From positions 72,221,349-72,285,348 of the forward strand of contig CM042150.1 in NCBI GenBank assembly GCA_023376005.1: 64,000 bases of DNA, written 5' to 3'. Position numbers and translations under genes: made by a program. The notes under the pieces are model-generated. The model ran no database searches. It was given only the letters and a program-made list of their open reading frames with translations, and was not told the DNA's origin. This stretch comes from Doryteuthis pealeii (taxonomy: Eukaryota > Mollusca > Cephalopoda > Myopsida > Loliginidae). Each line of letters opens with the position of its first letter. The stretch's first letter is position 1. Shown piece after piece: positions 11,340-21,900 of the stretch.

Positions 11340-12490
11340 AAAAATCAGAATCGATTGGCTGGGTTCGTATTGCTTTCTACTACGTCCGCGCGTTTGCGCC
11401 AAAAGTTAATTACTTTTTGATTCGACTAAAGTATTATAAATGATGGATAAGAAATCAACAATTAGGCAGAATTCATTTCGCTATCAGACGACACTGACTT
11501 CATCTCACTTTCAAACCGGACACATCCGTCGACCACAAACAAACATACAGATCTCGTCTCGCTGCCAGATAGAACAACGACCAAGAAACAGGTGTTCGAA
11601 CGACGATTCCACTGCCTCAACACAATTACTACTACTACTACCATTATTTTTACCACTTCGTTCTACCTACATCAAGAATCCGTTTCAGCAAATCCCATCT
11701 CGCGGCCAGGTCGTATACACAAACTTGACTCTCATTTCTGTCCACATCTAAACGAACTTTTCCAAACTTAACATACAAACTTTTACATTTTACATTACAC
11801 ATATCACCTACACTATTCCTTTTGAACATTTACATATTTGTTGAATACTTGCAAATTTATTCTCTGAATAAATTTATTTGTTATTTTATAATCATATGCA
11901 TTTGTTTTATTATTTCTCCGTATTTTCTGCCTAACTGTGTCATTTTTATTCGTCATTTCTAATATAATTGAACACACATTCTCATAATCCTCTACAGGAG
12001 TGACCGTGACGTACCGGTAGCCAAGCGCATTCGCTGCCTTGCGTGTCGATCTACTTTCTGAAAGCCGTTCGCAAAATTGCCATTTTTTTTACTACTGGCT
12101 TATTTGCCAGCAACGAGACATTTTAAAAACAGGCGAGTGACGTGGGGTAGCAGTTTGCTTGCAGGAATCGAATATGTGACGCCGAAGGACTTGAAACATG
12201 ATTGTAGTCGTTATTTCGTGTCTGGACCGAAGGTTTTGTGTGGTGGTGTGAATTTACGAAAGTATCGTAGCAGCTTCTTATTTTTTTTTTTGTAAACCGG
12301 ACAGTTAGAATATAAATATACACATCGATTTTATTCAGCAAACTTTAATCTGTTGAATGTTGATAAAAAAAATCAATATCAGGGGCCATAAACTAAAACT
12401 CTCAAAAAAATTTTGCAAACAAATGTTAGGCAAAATTATTTTGGTTTCAGGATAGTAGATTTATGAAATAAACTATCAGCAGTAGTGAAT
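11340..12490. other. Unassigned intergenic stretch
   Basis: No gene is recognised. The interval 11440-11750 is open on the plus strand but is low in complexity (Ser/Thr/Gln) and resembles no family. 12000-12300 is GC-richer and shows only short overlapping frames. Confidence 0.35.
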
Positions 12491-12507
12491 GTTCCATCTC
12501 TGAACTC

Positions 12508-13434
12508 TAGGTACCACCAAAATAGATCACGTGATCAGTTCAGGCCATATTGAAGGAAGAAACGTAGATATTTTTGAACTTAAAAAAAAAATCTCGCAAA
12601 AAATAAATAACCAGCATAAAGAGTTGTTACAAAGAAAAACAGTTTAAAGATCAAATTATCCGATTGGAGAAAAATTACTCACCGTTACCTTGAAAAATAA
12701 ATAAAACAGTCCGGTTTTTTACAACATGGTCAGTTTATTTATTGATATTTTTTTTCGCTGAATTCTGTATTCATGGTTCTTTTACTAAAAAAAACTCTCG
12801 CATTTAAACTTATAAAAATCTCGTGATATGATTATTCAGATTCTTATCTTTATAGAAAAAAAAAGTAAAAATCGTTTTTTGTCGGTTGATTTTTTCATAT
12901 TTCATAAAATAAAATAGGGTGGGGGGTAGACCTCGTAAAAAAAATATTTCCCCTAATATATTTTAGAAAAAAAACAAACTATTTCAGACATATTTTCATC
13001 AAAAGCTAAGTAATTCTGAAATGTTCGTGAAAATCGAACCATTAATTGATTTTCATAGAATTTTTAAAAAAGTCTCTAGTCATAATTTGTTTTTGGTTAC
13101 GTTAAATTCCAATTGATTTAACTGTGCAAAAATGTAAACATTGTTTTTCGTTTATAATTTTCATTATTTCCATAAGCTGAAATTTAAAAAAAAAAATCAT
13201 CAGGAGTTTTTTTTAGTGTTTTTTCTTTCAAATGGACAAAAAAATTTGAAGATAATATTTAATATTATCTTCAAAATTTTTTGTCCATTTGAAAGAAAAA
13301 ATAATATTAAATATTAACCTTTAAAAAAATATTTTCTTTAGAAAAATAATATTAAATATTAACCTTTATGCAAGTTTCATTGTGTTAAATATAAGGGGGG
13401 GGGTAAATTTCACAGGGAAAATTGGTGGTACCTA
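12508..13434. mobile_element. 927-bp TIR element with 8-bp TSD
   Basis: Perfect 11-bp terminal inverted repeats TAGGTACCACC ... GGTGGTACCTA are flanked by the identical octamer CTGAACTC at 12500-12507 and 13435-13442. An 8-bp duplication is typical of hAT or P-type transposases. There is no open frame of note, so it is non-autonomous. It contains a 79-bp near-perfect palindrome at 13221-13299. A second, truncated copy lies at 14597-15105 in the opposite orientation. Confidence 0.85.
13221..13299. repeat. Near-perfect palindrome, 39-bp arms, 1-nt spacer
   Basis: Arms TTTTCTTTCAAATGGACAAA... at 13221-13259 and their reverse complement at 13261-13299 differ at one position. Immediately to the right, AATAATATTAAATATTAACC occurs twice (about 13299 and 13344), a local direct duplication. 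Confidence 0.85.
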
Positions 13435-13564
13435 CTGAACTCTCTTTTAAGGCAACGGGGGATAAACTATGGAAAGAATATAAATATTCAGTGGAAATAA
13501 GATGGATATTTTAAATATAAGGAACAGATGACAGGTCTCAAACCTAATATACTAACTGAAAAAG

Positions 13565-13652
13565 ATATTATATTAATAATAATAATAATAATAATATATT
13601 ATTATTATTATTATTATTATTATTGTTGTTGTTGTTGTTGTTGTTGTTGTGC
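13565..13652. repeat. Trinucleotide microsatellite, (AAT)n(ATT)n(GTT)n
   Basis: About nine AAT/ATA triplets are followed directly by ATT triplets and then nine or so GTT triplets. The AAT-to-ATT switch makes the block self-complementary. Confidence 0.9.
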
Positions 13653-14596
13653 CACGACTAAGCTAAACTTAGTAAATAAATAATACTACTAATAAATAAC
13701 TACTTAGATTTCAATGTTTTTTTTACACACACACGTACACAATTGTTTAAGTAAGGGAAATAACTCTTGATTAATAGTTATTCTTCTGTCATTAAGAACA
13801 AAATTTGTTTCCTGCAAATGGCGCCGAATGTGATTAGATATTAATGTCCAGATTTATGAAGTGCTGGTCTGAATGCATTTATTTCTCTGGGGATTTAAAC
13901 TTCAGTCTTTTGTAAGTCACTATTTTTCGATTTTTGTCACATAAGTAGCGTAATAATTTATGTAAATTAGGAAACTGTGAAAACTGCAGGAACCCTTTTT
14001 TGTTTTGTGTACTTTTTTGCGTTCCAATGTGATTTTGATATCATTTTTATATTTTAATTGTTGACGTCTTAAAATATTTTTTATATATTTTATCATGTGA
14101 ATTCAATGAATTGAGAGATATGAGAATAATCGATTCAACAATGGGCATTAAGAAGTAAACATTACTTTTTAACTTAGATTACCTCCTCTTATTTGTTATT
14201 GACAAAATAAAAAATTTGCGATTTTGATTATTGTTTTATCCAAACACTGATATCAAATTTTGACGGTTTAGTTATTTTAGTAACAGTTTGTTCCAATATT
14301 AAGCTATTTAGGTAAAGAAGAACAGTTTACCGCTATTTAATTGGATTACAGAAAAAAACAACTTCGAATTTAATTTTGTATTTTTGGAAACGTTATTTTT
14401 AATGAAAAAAAAAAATGCCACGAATAAGATATTGCAGCTGATCGTTTATTATTCTCTTAGAATGACTCGAACACCTATCACTCTGTTGTTGATGGAAAAT
14501 AAAAGTATGTTATAATAATTGTTTTCAAATGATAAACCATTCCAAATTTAAAACAAGGGAAAATTGGTCGAAACAAACAAACACATGCGCATACAC

Positions 14597-15105
14597 TAGG
14601 TACCACCAATTTTACCCTGTGAAATTTACACCCCCCACTTACATTTAACACAATGAAACTTGCAGAAAAATTAATATTTTCTTGAAAAATGTTATTCCAT
14701 TCGAAAGAAAAAAACATTAGACATACTCCTGATGATTAAAAAAAAATTTTTTCAGCTCACAGGAATAATGAAAATTATGAATAAAAAACAATGTTTTCAT
14801 TTTTGCACTATTAAATCAACTGAAATTTAACGTAGCTAAAAACAAGTTACGGTAACAGTTTTTTTTTTTTAATTCTATGAAAAATCAATTAATTGTCTGA
14901 TTTTCACGAAAATTTCCATAAATGTTTACCTTTGGATGTAAATATATCTGAAATAGTTTTTTCCTTAAATATATTAGGGGAAATATTTTTTTACGAGGTC
15001 TATCGTAAAAAAATATTTTATTTTATGAGATAAAAAAAATGACCCGTCAGAAAACTTAACTTTTTTTCTATAAAGATAAGAATCTGAATAACTATATCAA
15101 AGAAA
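14597..15105. mobile_element. Truncated inverted copy of the 927-bp TIR element
   Basis: Starts with TAGGTACCACCAATTTTACC and runs as the reverse complement of about 12830-13434. Shared landmarks are the C-run next to 'TTACATTTAACACAATGAAA', 'AGGGGAAATATTTTTTTACG' and 'TATAAAGATAAGAATCTGAA'. The other terminus is absent. Together with the complete copy it forms a large inverted repeat with a spacer of about 1.16 kb. Confidence 0.8.
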
Positions 15106-15424
15106 TTATATAACATACAAGGCAGTAGTTTTTTTAGGAAAAATTAATGAAATCGGAAATAAAAAGTGCAAAAAAATGTCATAATATTATTATTTGAAAA
15201 CTTTTTTTTTGTTTTTTAATTGGTATATGCTATTCTATGAAATTGTAAAAAAAGTTTTTTTTTAAAGAAATTAATTTTTAAGAGATCTTCAATCTTTTGG
15301 GTGCTTAAATATTTTTCTTTCTGTGTGAAATAAATAAATTTTTTTCTGCGTGAAAAAAATCGATTTTTTCACGGATATTTAAATATATGAATTTTAGAAT
15401 TCAGGTGAACTAAAAATTGGTCCG

Positions 15425-16590
15425 ATCCACACTATGTTAATATTTTTAAAAGAACTTTTATTGTTGTACGCCTGTCGGACACATAAATTTGAGTTTTTTT
15501 CTTCAAAATACAAATTTTCGAATAAAAACCCGAAGCGGATAGCAATATTTACATTTTACACATCATATATCAAAATAATTCTGAAACTTTCTAATTCTAC
15601 AGACAAAGTGCGTCTTTTTCGCTAATCATCCTTGTTTTGAACAATGATTGAACAAGTCTTGGAGTTTGCACTATTGTAATTTTACTTCCATGGGTCCTAG
15701 AAACAAAACAAAAAAGCTCCCTTTTGTACTTCCAGGTTTCTTCTAATTGAATGCAAAATTTCAAGAATATTGATAAAGATTAGCCACTTAGATGTTCAAA
15801 AGAAATGTAGAGTGTAAAATGTATTCTCGGAAAAAAATTCCTATCACGCATTTTCGTTTTTTTTAAGCAAAATACGTTCTTAACTCGCTGTAAAAAAATA
15901 TTCAATTAATAAAAACACATACAAATTACATATTTAGAGAGATTGTTTTATTTTATTTTCAACCATATGAATATTTTTAAGATTGAACAATAAATATATG
16001 AGAAATTGTGATTTTAAATCAATAAGGTCCAAAAGTCACGTAAATTCGAGGTTTTTCTTCAAAATCAAAACTTTCGGATCAAATCCCGAAGCACTTCGCA
16101 ATCTTTAAATTTCACAAATTTTATAGGAAAATAATTTTGAAAGTCTCTAAAATTACAGACAAAGTGCATCTTTTTTGCGTCTTTCATATTTTTTAAACAA
16201 ATATAACCTTAAACTTTGCCCTCTCATATTTTCATTTCCACCGATCCTAGAAACAAAAAAAAAAAAACCCGTTTGTACTTCCAGGTGTCTTCTATTTGAG
16301 TGCAAAATTTCAAGAATATTGATAAAGATTACCTACTTTGATTTTGAAAAACAAAACAGCGTGTAAAATTTATCCTAAAAAAAAACGGTCATATTTTTGT
16401 TTTCAGCTGTTCGACTGAAAATATGGTTTTAACTCGCTGTAAAAAATAATTCAATTGATGAAAACTGATAAAAGTTACATATTTAGAAAGATTACTCTAT
16501 TCTCTTTCCAACCATATAAATCTTTTAAAGATTGGTTAAGAAATACTCGAGAAATTGCAAATTCAACTGATTAAGGTCGCAAATTTGAAA
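15425..16590 (+). repeat. R1 interspersed repeat, two adjoining units
   Basis: Two consecutive units, each with 'TTTCAAGAATATTGATAAAG' and 'TTAACTCGCTGTAAAAAA' (near 15884 and 16432), followed by a TTTCCAACCATA-type pyrimidine box. The unit spacing is about 550 bp. The first part, with 'CTTTCGGATCAAATCCCGAA' and the following 'AAAATAATTTTGAAAG', matches 34180-34450 on the opposite strand. Confidence 0.7.
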
Positions 16591-16969
16591 ATGTCAGCAT
16601 TTTTCAGCTAAATGCTTGTAATGCTAGATTGATACTAAAATAAAGTAGTTAAAATCAGATAATTCCCTGATTTTAGGTAAATTTTTTTCAGTGTTAAATT
16701 TATTTTGTAAACACAGATTTTATGACATTTTTAAACAGCATTTGGCCATACGCGATCGAAATTGACCGAAAAAAATTGTTTTAAATGTATTAAAAATAAA
16801 TTACATGTGTAATATTAATTCGCTTTTTTTTTCTACTGATGTTACTTTTTTTTTTTTTACTTATGTTACTACTTTTCGACTTAGACAAAAATTTGACCTT
16901 AAATAATTGATTTAATTCATTTTAATTTGTTTAATAAAGTTTTCTTTTCAAAAATTTTTCAAAATTAAA

Positions 16970-17560
16970 TTTTTGAGCAAAATCCCTAACGGTATACAAT
17001 CGTTTTTATTTCACACATTATATATGGAAATAATTCTGAGTCTGTCTTCTATTACTGGTATAGTGTTTTTTTTTTTTTTTTGCTTTTATATTTTTTGAAG
17101 AAATCACATTCAAATTTGCTCTCATGTATTTTTGCTTCCACGAGGCCTAGAAACAAAAAAAAAAAAAAGATCCTGTTTGTACTTCTAGGTGTCTTCTAAT
17201 TGAGTGTAAAATTTCAAGAATATTGATAAAGATTAGCCACCATGATTTTGAAAAACAAAATATCATGTAAAAATTGGTCTAAAAAAAATGTCTTATTTTA
17301 TGTTTTCGTTTTTTTGAAGCAAAATATCATTTTAACTCGCTGTAAAAAATTATTCAATCAATAAAAACACATAAAAATTACATATTTATAAAGATTATTT
17401 TATTTTATTTCCAGCCATATAAATATTTTTAAGATTGGATCATAAATACCAGAGAAATTGTTATTTGAACTAATTAAGGTGAAAAATTGTCTATGTCCAA
17501 CGATTTTACAAAACAAGCTGTTATTGCTATATAATTAATTGAGAATCTCAGTTTAAAAGT
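16970..17560 (+). repeat. R1 interspersed repeat copy
   Basis: Carries the R1 order: 'TCCCTAACGGTATACAATCG', T-run plus GCTTTTATATTTTTTGAAGA, 'TTTCAAGAATATTGATAAAG', 'TTTTAACTCGCTGTAAAAAA', and 'TTTCCAGCCATATAAATATT'. It ends close to the MITE at 17594. Confidence 0.7.
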
Positions 17561-17593
17561 AAGGTCCCCATCCATTTAAACAGAACAAATATT

Positions 17594-17772
17594 GGTTATT
17601 TCTTATAATCTAACATAAACAAAGGGGAACCACCCTTGACTGATAAATTATTTATTTATTTTCCCATTAAACTAACCCTAACCCCGTCTTCTTTTTTCCT
17701 AGTAGATCAATAAATAAATAAATAATTTATCAGTCAAGAGTGGTCCCCCTTTGTTTATGTTAGGAAATATCC
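17594..17772. mobile_element. hAT-like MITE (family M1), copy 1 with 8-bp TSD
   Basis: A 179-bp palindromic element with long inverted ends: AACATAAACAAAGGGGAACC and its complement near the right end, and TTGACTGATAAATTATTTAT with its complement. Identical CAAATATT flanks at 17586-17593 and 17773-17780. The same element is found at 46709-46898. Confidence 0.9.
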
Positions 17773-18139
17773 CAAATATTGATGTGTAATCTTTTCACTG
17801 ATAATCTAAAAGAAAATTATATTTCATAAACAACAGAGTAAAAAAATCTCAATTTTTATTTTTTTATTCTTTACATTTAATTTTCACGTTTTCGGTACTT
17901 ATTTTCTACTAAAATTGCCTATATGGCCTACCATTGGTAACCCTTGTTATCCAGGGCTTGACTACAGTGTTTAGCAACTCCATGTAGCCATCTGAGGGTT
18001 TTCCAACACTTTTTCTGCAGATTTTCGAAGAATTCTGCTGTATGAATGTAATCAAATTGTCTGTTATGTTGCTTTCTTCTAGCCACAGCCTTGTAGTCTC
18101 CATTGCAATTCTTCAGTTCATGCCTGATTGTTTTTTGTT

Positions 18140-18610
18140 AAAAAAATGTCATATCATGGACCAACTGAAAACAAGGAATTCAGATATTTCTTCACAGTTT
18201 CTTTGTTTTTGGAGCAATTTGGTTAAAACTTGGTATTCTTATGTAAAATTGTATGTTCTTTCTGATTCTGCACTCAAATTGTATGTATCTCTATGCTGTA
18301 ACCAATTATTTAGAGAATAAGAGGTACAGATATCAGCGTTTTTTGTTTTTTTAAAAAGTTTAACAGCCGATTATTCAACATTTTCATTATAATGTATAAT
18401 AAATAAATTTTGAAGCAAAATACCATTTTAAGTCGCTGTAAAAAAATAATTCAATAGATAAAAACACATACAACATACATGTTTAGAAAGATTATTTTCT
18501 TTTCTTTCCAACTATATTGATATTTTTAAGATTAGATCAGTGCAAGAAATTGCAAGTTGAACCAATTAAGGTTTTGTCAATATCCACCAAAATCAACAAA
18601 AGTGCTGAGA
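18140..18610 (+). repeat. R1 interspersed repeat copy next to PAN2 exon 1
   Basis: Has the R1 'CATGGACCAACTGAAAAC', 'GGAGCAATTTGGTTAAAACT', 'TTCTGATTCTGCACTCAAAT' and 'AAGTCGCTGTAAAAAAATAA' landmarks. It ends about 130 nt before the PAN2 exon 1 acceptor, so it lies in the presumed 5' intron. Confidence 0.7.
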
Positions 18611-18736
18611 TTGCTATCTTTACTTTATTGGATTCATTTTTGAATTGTATACATCATTTTTAATTCTATGCCAGAAAATATTTTTTATGAATTCAGATGA
18701 TCATTTTTTTTTTTTTTTTCAATTTTTTTCTTGCAG

Positions 18737-18990
18737 CTCATTTCATGGAGTTCACTGGAGTACCTGTAAACTTTTCTGACAGTCCAATTCCAGGACCTGT
18801 AATGCCAGTTGAATCGTCATTAATTGGGACTCAGTTTTCTGAGAACATGTTCCAGCCTGAGCATAATTCAGCTGGTGATGTTCAGTATACTGAAACACAT
18901 AGTGCTCTTGCAGATGGTGGACATCAGTTTGGGGTGTCAACTTTGTGTTTTGATGCATTGCAAGAACTTTTATGGATGGGAAATCAGGGT
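18737..18990 (+). CDS. PAN2: PAN2 exon 1 of the coding region (start codon exon)
   Basis: A long T-rich tract ending TTGCAG (18731-18736) gives the acceptor; ATG is at 18745 and begins [10 protein letters not shown]. The exon codes 82 residues ending ELLWMGNQG, which matches the 'LWVGSHG' stretch at the first propeller strand of animal PAN2. The donor GTAAGT follows at 18991 and the exon ends in phase 0. The N-terminal 60 residues are poorly conserved, as usual for this protein. If translation starts in an upstream exon, the reading would continue through HF before this Met; this cannot be decided here. Confidence 0.85.
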
Positions 18991-21900
18991 GTAAGTAACA
19001 TATATTTGTTTGAAATTTTGAGATTAGTCTTTGTCACTATTCCATGGTTTATTTAGATTAGTACTTTCATCTTTACTTTGCAGCCAACAAATGATAGATG
19101 ATGATTAGGGTCAGGCATAGTTTCAGCACCAAATCATCATTACCACTAACCCATAGTCTGCTAGTTGTACCCACAATCCAATGAGCAAGCAGAACGTTTT
19201 GTGGACACATTTAAACGTGTTCTGCTCAAAGCAAAGGGGCAGGGAACAACAACAGAGGAGATACTAAAAGCATTTCTCCTCTCATATCAAACAACACCGT
19301 AAAGAATGGCATGTCACCAGCAGAGGCACTCATGGGAAGAAAGCTCTGTACCCCACTGGACACTTTATGCCCACAAAAACAACAGAGACAAGACACTTGT
19401 CATAAAAGACAAACTTTCTCAGTAGGCACACAAGTTTGTGAGAAACTACAGGCCTAGACAGACAAACTGGGTACCAGGCACCATACATTTGTGTATGACG
19501 TGCAAGTTGGAAGGCAAGTCTGGGCACGGAATAAAAATCATTTATGTCCCAGATACATCCCAAATAACATATTCCATTCCATTGGACTTAATAATGAATC
19601 CATTTGACTTACCAACTCCATCACCTCCTGTGCAGACAAATGCAAATGGGAGTAGAGCAGAACCTTGGAAGTGAAATTGGCCAAAAGTGAAGCACCTACA
19701 AATTAACCCCCCAAGCATGCTCGTAACAGTTAATCATTCAAAAAAAGGAAGGTTTTAGGTTCAGACCTAACATTTTGAGTTACTTCCCTTAATCAGTAAG
19801 GGGCTGATGAGAATCCGTAAGTGGGGTTTATGGAAGCTTTTTCTTACGATCCCTCAAAAGATTACTAAAATGATCCTAAGGTAATAAATGAAAAAAAAAA
19901 AAAAAAATGAAAGCATTGTGGTGCCAAGAAGTGGCCTGCAGAATCATCTGGTTTATGTTGCTTAGGAGGCAAAATCAATCTATCAATCTATCAACAATAC
20001 AAAATCCTCCAGAATTCCTCAAGCGTCTTTTATTGCAGAATACCCCAGCTACAAAACACCTCAGAAGAAACCTTCTGAAATACAATTCTGCTTTTCAGAT
20101 GAGACCTTTTGGAGCCGATAAGAATATGACAGATTTAAAAAAAATATAAAATCCAATGGCAGTGTTATCATTTGATGGGTGGTCTTCTACCACTCCCTAA
20201 AGAATCATATAAGTTTATATTAAATATATATTTTATGGGTGGTGATCAAGCAGAAGCACAACAAAGATGTAAAAATGTTCACAATGGGTTGGATTTGGAT
20301 ATAGTCATGGAGTTACAGGAAATATTACATAAATACCATAAATACGTTGGTATTTTTAGTGCAGGATAATTTTTTGCGTTTGAAAGAACTGACCAGTCAA
20401 TTAATGATGGATATTTATGCAAAAATTGGACAACAAATCATTTGGACTTCAAGCTATGTGGGCGGACCCTGAAATATACACTAACAGACTCAATGTAATG
20501 GCTTATATTAGAAAGTTTGAATGAGTTGACCTTTTCCTTACATTTACCTGTAATCCAAAGTGAAATTCTGAAATTTCAAATGAAGTTTTTCTAAATGAAA
20601 AAGCTAATGATCGCCATGATATAATTGCTTGAGTGTTCCATGAAAAGCAAAAGAAACTACTGAGTGCTTAAAGAAGGAAAAATCTTTGGTGAGCTTAACA
20701 CCTGGATTACAACAATTGAATGGCAAAAGAGAGGACTCCCCCACTCTCACATCCTGATTTGGTGCAAATTAAAAATGAATATATCTGTGTAGTAAGATAG
20801 CCAATGGCGTGTTATCTCATTTGCATATGTCTACTACAGTGGTAGATATAAAAAGATAGTTCTACAACATAAGACACTCAACTACGATTAGCTAAGCAAA
20901 CTACTACAAGAACGTACGAACCTACACCTCACTACACATGGTGTTGTCGATAGGATTACTCACAAGATTAGAGGAACCGGACTATGTTGAGATGTGGCTA
21001 AAATGTTTTGCAGCACATGCAAGATGTAAGAAGCTGGAAGACAAAAAGAAAACGAGATTACCAATTTATTTTTAGCGTCCGCTGGATATGAAGCAATTAT
21101 CAGAGTACCCATTATGGCGTATCCAAAAGATTTGGAGGATCTCACCTTTGAATAAATTGCACACATCATAAGGAATAATGTGAGACCCCCAAAAAAACTG
21201 GTTATCGCAGAGAGAATGAAATTCTCTCTACGAAGCAAAATCCCAACAAACCAGCAAGGAATTACATTCAGAGACTAAAGAAGGCCTCGAGATTCTGTGA
21301 ATTTGAAAAACTTGGTACAGCAGATATGACTATAGAGGAGGAATTGATTCGGTTATGGTTCATTGAAGGACTGCACAACGTAAACCAAAAAGATAAAGTT
21401 TTAGAACGTCTACAGTCAAATAACATGGCATTAGAAATGGTCGTGGAATTTGTACAACAACTGGAAATGATATCCGACTTCAAGGAAGATACGCAGCACA
21501 ATACAATGGTATTTCAAATAGAAGAAAATGCACAAAATAACATGGATGTGTTACAAGTAAAAACAAGTCTAAAAAATTGTAAGTACTGCAATTTTCAACA
21601 CAATTTTGACAAAAAACACAAACTGTCCCGCTTATGGACAAACTTGTTATGTTTGCAAAAAACAAAATCATTTTGGAACAGTATGCAAAGCCAAGTTGAA
21701 ACAGATAAATTCGATAGTACCAAATACGGGCAAACAAAAAACAGAAGCTGACAGTAAAATTAAACAAAATACCATTTGATATGCAAGTCAATACAGGTAG
21801 TGACGTGATGTGACTCTTATTCCAAAGAACTTTTGGCAACATGGGGAAACTGTAACGTTGTGGCGTTTGTTACACAGTATCGATTAGGAATATGTTACGT

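Noticed and set aside
13565..13652. Transcription terminator hairpin
   Set aside because: Self-complementary trinucleotide microsatellite in animal DNA; no gene ends nearby.
18697..18744. Upstream Met at 18697 as the PAN2 start
   Set aside because: It lies in the poly-T tract before the TTGCAG acceptor and would be intron; the Met at 18745 is just inside the exon.
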